A DNA stretch of 64,000 bases from assembly GCA_045613385.1 (NCBI GenBank), contig JAZLAW010000019.1:1-64000 (forward strand). Direction: 5' to 3'. Under the pieces are notes generated by a model. The model made no database searches. It was not told where the DNA came from and saw nothing but the letters and a program-made list of their open reading frames with translations. Position 1 is the stretch's first letter. Every line of letters begins with the position of its first letter. The translations under genes and the position numbers were made by a program. Shown here piece by piece: positions 1-7,498 of the stretch. This DNA comes from SIG565 sp045613385 (lineage in GTDB: Bacteria; Bacillota; Clostridia; Oscillospirales; Acutalibacteraceae).

Positions 1-1
1 T

Positions 2-511
2 GGCATCGATTTCGACGCCATCACAGATGATGCTGAGGCAGTTGCAGCAGCAGAGGCTAAGGGCGTAGAGCTTGCAGAAGCGGCTGAGAAGACCTGGGGT
101 AACGCACTTTACGCGTGCTTCGATCAGAAGGTAGAGGAGCATCTCATTCAGCCTACATTCATCACGATGTATCCTGTTGAAGTTTCTCCGCTGACCAAGG
201 CATCCCCCGAAGACCCGAGAGTTACAGAACGTTTTGAATTGTTTGTATGCCATTCGGAACTTGCAAACGCTTATTCCGAGCTTAATGACCCGATTGTTCA
301 GCGTGAACGTTTCGAAAAACAACTCGAGCTCCGAGACCGCGGCGATGATGAAGCAGAGATGCTTGATGAAGATTTTCTCACCGCAATGGAATATGGTATG
401 CCCCCAACAGGCGGTATGGGTATCGGCGTAGACAGAACAGTAATGTTGCTCACAAATTCCGATACTATCAGAGAAATTATTCTCTTCCCGACGATGAAAC
501 CGTTAGATTAG
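2..511 (+). CDS. lysS: Lysyl-tRNA synthetase, class II, C-terminal part (5' end outside window)
   Basis: Charges tRNA-Lys with lysine in the cytoplasm. The reading frame is open from base 2, so only about the last 169 codons are present. The end carries class II motif 3 (GMGIGVDRTVMLL) followed by IREIILFPTMKP, typical of the LysRS C-terminus. Upstream, the stretch with TFITMYPVEVSPL and ELANAYSELNDP matches the catalytic core of class II LysRS, and AMEYGMPPTGG precedes motif 3. The gene stops at TAG 509-511. The next feature is the end of a degenerate insertion sequence only a few bases downstream, so that element seems to have landed in the 3' flank. No terminator belonging to lysS itself is visible; the element's hairpin may serve as one. 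Confidence 0.96.
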   Translation, partial: GIDFDAITDDAEAVAAAEAKGVELAEAAEKTWGNALYACFDQKVEEHLIQPTFITMYPVEVSPLTKASPEDPRVTERFELFVCHSELANAYSELNDPIVQRERFEKQLELRDRGDDEAEMLDEDFLTAMEYGMPPTGGMGIGVDRTVMLLTNSDTIREIILFPTMKPLD

Positions 512-570
512 AAATAAAAATCACCAACTTTTTTGAAGCGAACCCCAAAGATTAGACAAAATTAAATATT

Positions 571-621
571 AAATTAAAAGGAATGAGTTCTGTATTGTAC
601 AGGGCTCATTCCTTTTAATTT
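571..621. terminator. Long hairpin at the transposase stop codon
   Basis: Bases 571-587 pair perfectly with 605-621 (AAATTAAAAGGAATGAG against its complement). Two G-U pairs and an inner CTGTA/TACAG stem with a 3-base loop extend it to about 24 pairs. The stem encodes the end of the transposase (LKGMSPVQYR...HSF, stop). A/T tracts on both flanks make it a plausible bidirectional terminator for both lysS and the element. Confidence 0.65.
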
Positions 622-873
622 TAAGGAAATACGTTCATTGTTGTAGTAATGAATGCATTTCTTTAATTCATCAATGAAAGCGTTAACGCTTTCGAATTTT
701 TCACCGTAGAACATTTCAACTTTCAGTCTACCGAAGAAGTTTTCCATAGCACCATTGTCCATACAATTACCTTTGCTCGACATACTTTGAGTAATATTAT
801 GCTCTGCTAATAATCGTTGGTATTCGGCGATTGAATCTTCCTTGACCTTTTTATCTAACTTTTGGGGTGCATA
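574..873 (-). pseudogene. IS3-family transposase (orfB) C-terminal remnant
   Basis: About 100 codons of an IS3-family DDE integrase are open on the minus strand, beginning right after an in-frame TGA inside the element's end. The visible C-terminal signature is ITQSMSSKGNCMDNGAMENFF, followed by LKVEMFY, IHYYNNERISLKLKGMSPVQYR and a stop. The NCMDNG...ENFF segment is the conserved block around the last catalytic glutamate of the rve domain; the two upstream aspartate regions are missing. There is no credible start or ribosome-binding site. It is a fossil of a transposase gene about 270-290 codons long, with the N-terminal two thirds deleted. Confidence 0.85.
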
Positions 874-897
874 TCATTTACAGTTGGTGATTTTTTA

Positions 898-1872
898 TTA
901 TAGTTTTTTCTTATAATCATTACCGAATAGTTTTTCGGCAAACCATACATCATCGACAGTAAAGGTTTTGCCGTTTAAATAGTTTAAAATACCGGCATCA
1001 GTTGTAAAGGAAAAGGTGAGCCTGAAAGAATAGAGAGCTTGTTTATCAAAACCCACTTTTTTGTCTTCCTTCAGCTTTCCGTATTTTCCGTCTCCTAAAA
1101 GCGGCAGACCTATACTTGCCATATGGGCGCGTATCTGGTGGGTGCGGCCTGTGAGCAAAAGAATTTTCAAAAGGGAAAAGCCGTTTTTTGTGGATAAAAC
1201 GCGGTATTGTGTTTTTATCGGTACGTTTTTGCCGTTACTTTTATCGGATAAATACACCTTGTTTTTATCACTGTTTTTTTCTAAATAACCTGTCAGCAAA
1301 TCTTGGCTTTTTTTAGGCACTCCGTGTACTACTGCGAGATATTCTTTGTCGATTTCTCTCGTTTTAATCTTATCACACAGAATTCTTAATGCTTCGGCAT
1401 TTTTAGCGGCGATAACTATACCGCCTGTATTACGGTCAATACGGTTTGCAAGTGCGGGTTTAAAGGATAGTTCGGCTTCGGGGTCATATTCGCCTTTTTC
1501 GTACAAATATCGCTGAATTCGGCCTATAAGCGTGTCGTTATACTCACTGTCATCAGGATGAACAATCAATCCTTGCGGTTTATCGGCAAGTAAAATATTT
1601 TCATCTTCATAAACTATTTTTAATTTTTCACCCGCCCGAAGAAAATCATAGTGGGGCTCCACTTTTACAAAAAACTCATCGGGTATATACATATCTACCG
1701 TATCCCCTATTGCAAGTCGGGTACTTATCTCGGCGCGTTTTCCGTTTACCTTAATATCTTTTGTACGTATTTTTTTATACATAAGGGATTTCGGCAATAA
1801 CGGTACGGCCTTGCTTATAAATTTATCAAGGCGTTGTGCCGCATCATTTTCGCTTATTTTAAAAGACTTCAA
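898..1872 (-). CDS. RluA-family 23S rRNA pseudouridine synthase
   Basis: Isomerises specific uridines in 23S rRNA (RluC/RluD type) or possibly tRNA to pseudouridine. The 324-residue protein has an N-terminal S4 RNA-binding domain (about 1-65) and a catalytic domain containing DKPQGLIVHP (97-106). The family motif HRLDRxTSG is present as NRIDRNTGG (143-151), with catalytic Asp146. The later RTHQIRAHMASIGLPLLGDGKYG segment is also conserved. The start is a TTG: GGGGTGA lies 6-8 bases upstream and no in-frame ATG is near. The gene reads towards lysS, and its stop directly abuts the degenerate IS3 element. The exact target position cannot be told from sequence. Confidence 0.93.
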   Translation of the reverse strand: MKSFKISENDAAQRLDKFISKAVPLLPKSLMYKKIRTKDIKVNGKRAEISTRLAIGDTVDMYIPDEFFVKVEPHYDFLRAGEKLKIVYEDENILLADKPQGLIVHPDDSEYNDTLIGRIQRYLYEKGEYDPEAELSFKPALANRIDRNTGGIVIAAKNAEALRILCDKIKTREIDKEYLAVVHGVPKKSQDLLTGYLEKNSDKNKVYLSDKSNGKNVPIKTQYRVLSTKNGFSLLKILLLTGRTHQIRAHMASIGLPLLGDGKYGKLKEDKKVGFDKQALYSFRLTFSFTTDAGILNYLNGKTFTVDDVWFAEKLFGNDYKKKL

Positions 1873-1938
1873 AATTTCACCCCACTCACATTTACTAAAT
1901 AAATAATATCATAAAACAAAATATTTTCAACTTTTTTA

Positions 1939-1966
1939 TTTACTTTACAGAAAAAAGTATTATAAT
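1939..1966 (+). promoter_or_regulatory. Sigma-A promoter for radC
   Basis: TTTACT at 1939-1944 and TATAAT at 1961-1966 are spaced by 16 bases, about 30 bases before the radC start codon. Confidence 0.6.
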
Positions 1967-1997
1967 ATTAGGGAATAAACAATAGCGGAGATATGTA

Positions 1998-2693
1998 ATG
2001 AGCAACCATTTACACGACGGACACAGACAAAGAGTTAAAAATAAGTTTCTTGAGAACGGGTTCACCAAGGAAACTCCGGCACACGAAATTTTAGAATTGG
2101 TACTTTTTTATTCGGTGCCGCGAAAAGACACCAATGAGTTAGCGCATAAATTACTAAATGAATTCGGTTCTTTGTCCGGAGTTTTGAATGCGTCCCCCGA
2201 GCAACTTATGAAATTCCCGGGCATTACCAAAAATAGCGTGGTGCTTTTCAAAATGATTTTGGAAACTGCCCGTATTTACAATGAAGACCTGGCATCTAAC
2301 AAAGATACCTTTAAATCAATAGAAGAAATAGGTACATATATTTCATATCATTTTTCAGGGGCTACCGAAGAAAAATTCGGTGTTTTAAGTCTAAGCAGCA
2401 GCGGTAAGTTTATATCATACGATACAATAAATCAGGGAGATATTTCTGCGGTAGGTGTAAGTACCCGTAAAATCATTGAAATCTTACTGCGCACAAGGGC
2501 AGCCGCTGTGGTTATTGCCCATAATCATCCGGGCGGTATCGCCTTACCATCGGCTTCTGACCTTGAAACCACCAAGAGAATAAATGAAGCATTAAAGCAT
2601 ATAGGTGTTCATCTGCTTGACCATATAATAGTAGCGGATGGAGATTTTGTGTCTCTGGCGCAGTCAAAGGATTTCAGAGAGTTATTTAAGTAA
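1998..2693 (+). CDS. radC: RadC family JAMM/MPN-domain protein
   Basis: A 231-residue member of the RadC family, historically linked to DNA repair although the biochemical role is unsettled. The N-terminal half has a helix-hairpin-helix-like region (about 55-95, with NASPEQLMKFPGI). The C-terminal half is a JAMM metalloprotease-like fold with the zinc motif HxHPxG...SxxD: HNHPGG at 175-180 and S185-x2-D188. All putative metal ligands are present. The start is supported by CGGAGA 7 bases upstream. A GNAT gene follows 15 bases downstream and probably shares the transcript. Confidence 0.95.
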   Translation: MSNHLHDGHRQRVKNKFLENGFTKETPAHEILELVLFYSVPRKDTNELAHKLLNEFGSLSGVLNASPEQLMKFPGITKNSVVLFKMILETARIYNEDLASNKDTFKSIEEIGTYISYHFSGATEEKFGVLSLSSSGKFISYDTINQGDISAVGVSTRKIIEILLRTRAAAVVIAHNHPGGIALPSASDLETTKRINEALKHIGVHLLDHIIVADGDFVSLAQSKDFRELFK

Positions 2694-2708
2694 AAACGGA
2701 GAATGTTT

Positions 2709-3248
2709 ATGCAGTTAGTGGATGCTAAAAAGTATAAACGGGATGTGACAAATTTATACAAAACCGCATTCCCAAAAAATGAAAGGGCGCCGATTTTCTT
2801 TTTGTTTTCTAAAACACGGCATAAAGAAAATAAATTTTATGCCGCGCTGAAGGATAATGAATTTGTAGGTTTGGTATATACCATCCGTAAGGAAAATTTG
2901 CTATATATTTTCTATCTTGCGGTAGAAAAAGAAAAACGCGGAAACGGTTACGGAAGTGAGATTTTAAAGACAATCAAAAATATGTATAGCGACTGTGTTC
3001 TCCTTTTAGAAATTGAAGATACCACACTAACGGATGCCGATAATTATTTCGAAAGAATAAACAGACTAAAATTTTATCAGAAAAACGGATATAGTCAGAC
3101 ATATATTTATCTTAACGAAGCAGGAGTAGACTTTGAACTGTTGGGAACCACAGGTAACGTCAGACAAAGTGAATTTTTGTCACTGATGAAAAAGTATTTA
3201 GGCACTATGCTGTTTAAAATTATTTACCGAAAAACAAAATTAAAATAA
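2709..3248 (+). CDS. GNAT-family N-acetyltransferase
   Basis: Probable acetyl-CoA-dependent acetyltransferase of 179 residues. The acetyl-CoA-binding motif A is seen as YLAVEKEKRGNGYGSEIL (R-x-x-G-x-G). The substrate cannot be predicted. An ATG also exists at 2703, but GGAG at 2698-2701 lies only one base from it and 7 bases from the ATG at 2709, so I use the latter. It is the last gene before a strong hairpin terminator and is probably co-transcribed with radC. The final 40 residues are basic and not typical of the fold. Confidence 0.82.
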   Translation: MQLVDAKKYKRDVTNLYKTAFPKNERAPIFFLFSKTRHKENKFYAALKDNEFVGLVYTIRKENLLYIFYLAVEKEKRGNGYGSEILKTIKNMYSDCVLLLEIEDTTLTDADNYFERINRLKFYQKNGYSQTYIYLNEAGVDFELLGTTGNVRQSEFLSLMKKYLGTMLFKIIYRKTKLK

Positions 3249-3277
3249 AAACAGATGGCTTAGCCATCTGTTTTTTT
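3247..3277. terminator. Bidirectional rho-independent terminator
   Basis: A 12-bp stem (AAAACAGATGGC, loop TTA, complement) with T-runs on both strands separates the convergent GNAT and Gx-transporter genes. The stop codon of the minus-strand gene overlaps its T-run. Confidence 0.9.
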
Positions 3278-3776
3278 ATATATTTTTCGGAACGCGTTTG
3301 ATTAGTGTTGATCCACAAAGGCCGATTGCTATACCCGAGAGAGTACCGGTTATTGTGAGAACGACCAGATAATATCCAAGTTCTGCTGTTTCTAACAGTA
3401 ACATAGCCATTAAAATCTGTCCGACATTGTGGGAAACACCGCCTGCCACACTAACTCCTACCGTAGATAAAAAACGCAATCTGCGGAGCAGAATCATAAC
3501 AAATAAACTGAGTGCGCCGCCTGCCAGACTATACATAAGCGCCATTATGTTACCGAAAAGCAAACTTACTAATATGATTCTTATAAGTGAAACTCCGGCA
3601 GCAAAAACAGGACCGCGCCTATAAAGCAAAAATACAATGATGATATTAGGCAACCCCATTTTTATTCCCGGAATTGCCGGAAACATTGGCGGTATAATAG
3701 CTTCTACATATGCCAGAATCATTGCCAGAGCAGTGCAAACACCTATAAACGCTATGGTTTTGGGTTTGTTTATCAC
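3276..3776 (-). CDS. Gx transporter family protein (formerly 'heptaprenyl diphosphate synthase component I')
   Basis: A 166-residue integral membrane protein with about five predicted helices and no catalytic motif. MINKPKTIAFIGVCTALAMILAYVE at the N-terminus, PGIKMGLPNIIIVFLLY and the GGVSHNVGQ segment are characteristic of the family. Members resemble ECF-type substrate-binding subunits; the older synthase name has no enzymatic support. The start is GTG, with AGGAGG 6 bases upstream. It is the last gene of the rnf transcript, downstream of the NusG-II protein, an arrangement I know from other Clostridia. A role linked to quinone, flavin or redox physiology is inference only. Confidence 0.85.
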   Translation of the reverse strand: MINKPKTIAFIGVCTALAMILAYVEAIIPPMFPAIPGIKMGLPNIIIVFLLYRRGPVFAAGVSLIRIILVSLLFGNIMALMYSLAGGALSLFVMILLRRLRFLSTVGVSVAGGVSHNVGQILMAMLLLETAELGYYLVVLTITGTLSGIAIGLCGSTLIKRVPKNI

Positions 3777-3786
3777 AAGCGGCCTC

Positions 3787-4188
3787 CTATACTATAATAT
3801 CCGGATTATCGGCATTATCTTGAGTGATAACCGTAATCACTACGCGTTGTGGCAGACACACAATGCTTTCGCCATCGCGAAAAATAGGGGCATGAGCAAC
3901 ACAAATGCCATCAGGACAAGTAGCTTTTTCCATATATGCTTTACCATCGCGGATAACCAAACGATTAAGATGCTCGTTGCCATTACCGGAATAAATATCT
4001 TCGGTTATATTTTCACTCAGGGAATACATACCGTAAGTTTTTCCGTCAACCGTAATTTTTATTGTATCGCCTTTACTTCGGAACTTAAATAAATACAACA
4101 AACCAATAGCGGCAATCAATAAAATAGATATAATCAAAATTATATCGTTTCGCACCGCATGTTTGGGTGCGGTCTCTTTTTCTCGCAT
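3787..4188 (-). CDS. NusG domain II-containing membrane-anchored protein
   Basis: A single transmembrane helix near the N-terminus (IILIISILLIAAIGLLYLF) is followed by an extracytoplasmic beta domain of the NusG_II family. Visible features are ITVDGKTYGMYSL and a pair of cysteines in CPDGICVAHAPI; the chain ends with VCLPQRVVITV. Proteins of this type typically follow rnf genes in Clostridia; their biochemical role is not established. The CPDGxC pair could bind a metal or form a disulfide. I place the start at the ATG just after the rnfB stop. An in-frame ATG 24 bases further upstream would overlap rnfB. Neither has a clear ribosome-binding site. Confidence 0.83.
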   Translation of the reverse strand: MREKETAPKHAVRNDIILIISILLIAAIGLLYLFKFRSKGDTIKITVDGKTYGMYSLSENITEDIYSGNGNEHLNRLVIRDGKAYMEKATCPDGICVAHAPIFRDGESIVCLPQRVVITVITQDNADNPDIIV

Positions 4189-4192
4189 ATTA

Positions 4193-5014
4193 CTAAATAA
4201 CATACGCATCATCCGGTATGTTAGGGAAGAACATAGTTTTAAGGCAGCCTGTTGGGCACTCTTTTACACAATCGCCGCAGTTTGTGCATTTGGTATAGTC
4301 AATAACCGCCAAGTTATTTTTTACTGTTATTGCTTCTCTCGCACAAGTTTTTTCACACTTTTTACAACCGATACACGCGTTTTTGCAAGATTTTCTTGCA
4401 TCAGCACCTTTTTGTGTGTTGCTGCACATTACAACGGTTTCGGCTTCTTGCGGAATAATAGAGATAATGCGTTTAGGACAGGCATTAACACAGATTCCGC
4501 ATCCTAAACATCGGGATGTATCAACACGGGCAATTCCGTCTTCAAGGCAAATAGCATCTGCCGGGCACACAGCGGCACAATCACCGAATCCTAAACAACC
4601 ATACCTACAAGAATTGGCACCGCCATATATCATAGATGCGGCGAAACAGGTGCGTACACCGTCATATTCAGCAATTTTAGGATTAGCATCACATTGGCCG
4701 TTACACGCTACAAAAGCAATAACATCTTTGAATGGTTCAACCTTAATGTCCAAAATGGCGCCTATTTTATCAGCGACACCTTGTGCACCCGGAACACACA
4801 AATTGGGTGCGATATCCTTATCTGCTAATCTTGCTGCATAGTCATCACAGCCACGGCATCCGCAAGCGCCACAATTAATACCGGGCAAACACTCACGTAT
4901 TTCTTTTTTCAAGGGGTTTTCCTCAATGAAAAAGAAATGTGAGAATACCAACAACAAAATACCTACCAGTAGAGTAATTGCAAGCATAACAAGAAATGCA
5001 ATTAATATATCCAT
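4193..5014 (-). CDS. rnfB: Rnf complex ferredoxin subunit RnfB
   Basis: Electron-entry subunit of the Rnf complex (ferredoxin:NAD+ oxidoreductase), which couples electron flow from reduced ferredoxin to ion translocation. It has 273 residues. A membrane helix at 1-28 is followed by the RnfB-type [4Fe-4S] motif CLPGINCGACGCRGC. Several ferredoxin-like cysteine clusters follow: CRYGCLGFGDCAAVCP, CLGCGICVNACP, CIGCKKCEKTC and CTNCGDCVKECP. It is preceded by GAGG at good spacing and lies 15 bases after rnfA. All expected cysteine ligands are intact, so it should be functional. Confidence 0.97.
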   Translation of the reverse strand: MDILIAFLVMLAITLLVGILLLVFSHFFFIEENPLKKEIRECLPGINCGACGCRGCDDYAARLADKDIAPNLCVPGAQGVADKIGAILDIKVEPFKDVIAFVACNGQCDANPKIAEYDGVRTCFAASMIYGGANSCRYGCLGFGDCAAVCPADAICLEDGIARVDTSRCLGCGICVNACPKRIISIIPQEAETVVMCSNTQKGADARKSCKNACIGCKKCEKTCAREAITVKNNLAVIDYTKCTNCGDCVKECPTGCLKTMFFPNIPDDAYVI

Positions 5015-5029
5015 TGTTAAAACCTCATA

Positions 5030-5629
5030 TCAAGCAAAAATATTTTCAACAATACCACTGAATCCCATAAAGGCTAAAGAAATAAAGGATGCAGCAATAA
5101 GAGTAACGCCTAATCCTTTAAAAGGGGCGGGTATATTGGTATTGTCGATTCTTGAGCGAAGACCGGAAAACAGTACCATTGCTAATAAAAATCCAAGTCC
5201 GGCACCCAAAGAACTAACCATCGCTTCGGCAAAATTGTAACCGTCGATGATGTTGTTAATGGTAACGCCTAATACGGCGCAGTTTGTAGTGATAAGCGGC
5301 AGATACACACCCAGACCTTTATAAAGTGCAGGGGAAAACTTCTTGAGCAGCATTTCTAAAATTTGCACAAGAGCCGCAATAATTAAAATAAACACTATGT
5401 TTTGCAAATATCCAAGATTAAAGGTGTTGAGAACAAAATACTGTATAGGCCAGGTTACAGCCGATGCCACCAACATTACGAAGGTTACAGCAACACCCAT
5501 ACCGACCGCCTGGTCTTTTTTCTCAGATACGCCTAAGAAGGGACAGATACCTAAAAAACGGCTCAGAACATAGTTGTCGACAAAAACCGAAGACAGAAGG
5601 ATTACAATAAGAATTTTAAAATTATCCAT
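5030..5629 (-). CDS. rnfA: Rnf complex membrane subunit RnfA
   Basis: Integral membrane subunit (199 residues, six predicted helices) related to NqrE. RnfA and RnfE are inverted homologous subunits that hold an iron-sulfur cluster at their interface in Rnf/Nqr complexes. Family features are VDNYVLSRFLGICPFLGVS near the N-terminus and LPLITTNCAVLGV in the middle, each with the conserved cysteine. The start ATG shares a base with the rnfE stop (TAATG), which indicates translational coupling. Confidence 0.97.
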   Translation of the reverse strand: MDNFKILIVILLSSVFVDNYVLSRFLGICPFLGVSEKKDQAVGMGVAVTFVMLVASAVTWPIQYFVLNTFNLGYLQNIVFILIIAALVQILEMLLKKFSPALYKGLGVYLPLITTNCAVLGVTINNIIDGYNFAEAMVSSLGAGLGFLLAMVLFSGLRSRIDNTNIPAPFKGLGVTLIAASFISLAFMGFSGIVENIFA

Positions 5630-6318
5630 TAGTTCTCAACTCCTTCCCTTTTACAAGTGGTGGCACTGCAAGTGCCCGAATGGGCGCAACCTTCACAAGA
5701 AAACGATTTTTTAACAGGCGCTCTGCCGTTAGTGACGGCATATATAAAAGCTATGAGTAGACCGTAAACCAACAATCCGCCCGGAGCTTTGGTCAAAAAC
5801 TCGATTTTATAATTTTCCATAAACGGAATTGATATTCCGGCAAACGATGCTGAACCAAAAACCTCGCGAATGGTAGACATTAAAGTTAAGGCCATAGTGA
5901 AGCCTAATCCCATTCCTATTCCATCAAGTGCAGAGGAGACTACGGGCTGCTTGTTGGCAAACATTTCTGCGCGGCCTAAGATGATACAGTTGACCGTAAT
6001 TAAATCCAGATACACGCCCAGAGTCTCATATAATGCAGGGAAAAACGCTTGAACCAACATTTTAACAATGGTAACAAATCCTGCGATAATAACGATGTAA
6101 CAAGGAATTCGCATTGTTTCCGGAATGATTTTACGAAGCAGGGAAATAAATATATTTGAGCAAACAAGAACGACCAATGCGGCAATGCCCATACCAAAGG
6201 CGCCGTCTACTGTGGTTGTGGTTGCCAATGTAGGACAGGTACCGAGAATGAGTACCAAAGTGGGATTTTCTTTTATAATTCCGTTAAGAACAACGGAAAG
6301 TGAAGATTTTTCATTCAT
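5629..6318 (-). CDS. rnfE: Rnf complex membrane subunit RnfE, with cysteine-rich tail
   Basis: NqrD/RnfE-type integral membrane protein of 229 residues and six predicted helices. It contains NPTLVLILGTCPTLA and YLDLITVNCIILG with the conserved cysteines that pair with those of RnfA. GGAGG lies 9 bases before the ATG at 6318; a TTG two codons earlier is less likely. The last 25 residues are unusual: FSCEGCAHSGTCSATTCK places four cysteines (C-x2-C-x5-C-x4-C) after the last helix, which could bind a metal or cluster. Similar tails may occur in some clostridial RnfE proteins, but I cannot verify this here. Confidence 0.95.
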   Translation of the reverse strand: MNEKSSLSVVLNGIIKENPTLVLILGTCPTLATTTTVDGAFGMGIAALVVLVCSNIFISLLRKIIPETMRIPCYIVIIAGFVTIVKMLVQAFFPALYETLGVYLDLITVNCIILGRAEMFANKQPVVSSALDGIGMGLGFTMALTLMSTIREVFGSASFAGISIPFMENYKIEFLTKAPGGLLVYGLLIAFIYAVTNGRAPVKKSFSCEGCAHSGTCSATTCKREGVEN

Positions 6319-6320
6319 TA

Positions 6321-7496
6321 TCAAGCGCCTCCTTTCAATACTTTTACAGCTGCAAATGCACGTTCGATTGCCTGTTTATAACCGTTGGTAGTTAAAGTAG
6401 CACCGCTGATTGCATCAATTTCGGTGTAGTTTTCTTCGGTTTTACCTACGAATTGACCATAAAAACCTTCATCGGCACAAGCATCTCCCAAACCATCAGT
6501 TTCTGCTTCGGAAACGGTAAGGCAATCAATAATCTTGTAGTCGGGAGTTATAGATACGCGGACTATAATATACTCGTTAGAAGCCGGATGGTACTCATTG
6601 CCACCTTTGATACCATAACCTGCGCCCTTGGTTTCAAGAACAAAGTTACCGCTCGCGGTTTTCTTTGCGGAAACAACAGTGTTTTGCAAATCGGGATATT
6701 TGGCAAGGTCGATATCTTTAAAGGTGGTAGATTTGATTTTTGCAACCGAGTCAGCAAAGAATTCAGGGTTGTCTATTCCTGTTGTGACGAGTGTGCCGTC
6801 AGATTTTACACCGACAAACTTTTCTCCAACAATAAACACATATCCTGTCTGGTTTTCTGAAACATATATTGTATTGATACCATCAATCTGTTCTACCAAG
6901 AACAGTTTCTCAAACTTGCCTTCACCTTCAGGCAAAGCTTCGCTCAGATTATCCTTCAGAATTTCTTCTTCGTTACGTATATCAACCGAGCCGCCACCTA
7001 AAATTATAACCGTGTTAAGTGCATCTTTTATTGCGTTTTTATAAGCTTCGGTAGTCTTTGTAGCACCGGCAATAGTATCAATAGAATCAACACCTACGGC
7101 ATCTTTATCGGTGAAGTTGGTTCCGTAAGTTTTTTCTTTGCCGAGGGTCTCGTTAGAAGACAGGCAAACGGCACCTGTTACAACACCGTTCGTATCTACA
7201 CCGCACATAATTACCATATCGCTACCGTAACCGGCAGTGACTAACTTGATTACGTAGCCTTGCCCTTCGGTTTCTTTATAAGCTTCGGTCACGGAAGCGG
7301 GGAGGGTGAAACCGGAAACATCCATTTTTTCGAAGTTTTTGCCGTCCGGCATAACTTCTAACAGAGATTTATTTGCGGCGGCATTCTGATTTTTTTCAAT
7401 CACTGGTGCTGTAATAAAGTTGGTTGTTGCAAGCAACAGCGTTATTACAGTGCAAATACAAACAAATATAATAAGATTTTTGATATTTTTTTTCAA
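6321..7496 (-). CDS. rnfG: Rnf complex subunit RnfG with duplicated FMN-binding domain
   Basis: RnfG carries a covalently attached FMN on the outer face of the membrane. This protein has 391 residues against roughly 180-210 for ordinary RnfG. After one N-terminal helix (8-29) there are two FMN_bind units. Unit 1 contains EVMPDGKNFEKM (about 47-58) and ends with IDTIAGATKTT (139-149; candidate flavinylated Thr146). Unit 2 contains EALPEGEGKFEKL (about 186-198) and ends with IDAISGATLTT (360-370; candidate Thr367). The linker motif is duplicated along with the domain, which points to a true tandem duplication. Start is TTG with GGAGG 9 bases upstream. It could hold two FMN groups in series. Confidence 0.93.
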   Translation of the reverse strand: MKKNIKNLIIFVCICTVITLLLATTNFITAPVIEKNQNAAANKSLLEVMPDGKNFEKMDVSGFTLPASVTEAYKETEGQGYVIKLVTAGYGSDMVIMCGVDTNGVVTGAVCLSSNETLGKEKTYGTNFTDKDAVGVDSIDTIAGATKTTEAYKNAIKDALNTVIILGGGSVDIRNEEEILKDNLSEALPEGEGKFEKLFLVEQIDGINTIYVSENQTGYVFIVGEKFVGVKSDGTLVTTGIDNPEFFADSVAKIKSTTFKDIDLAKYPDLQNTVVSAKKTASGNFVLETKGAGYGIKGGNEYHPASNEYIIVRVSITPDYKIIDCLTVSEAETDGLGDACADEGFYGQFVGKTEENYTEIDAISGATLTTNGYKQAIERAFAAVKVLKGGA

Positions 7497-7498
7497 AA

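Larger units (their letters stand above)
516..896. mobile_element. Internally deleted IS3-family element with both ends kept
   Basis: The two ends are imperfect inverted repeats of about 45 bases. At 516-560 the plus strand reads AAAAATCACCAACT, a variable gap, then ACCCCAAAGATTAGAC. The reverse complement of 854-895 reads AAAAATCACCAACT, a gap, then CACCCCAAAAGTTAGA. The ACCCCAAA(A)GTTAGAC block is familiar from ends of IS150-group IS3 elements. Between the ends only the last part of the transposase (orfB) remains, fused directly to the opposite end, so most of orfA/orfB has been lost. The element sits between lysS and the stop codon of the RluA-family gene (898-900). It should be non-autonomous; whether a full copy elsewhere could mobilise it cannot be seen here. 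Confidence 0.8.
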
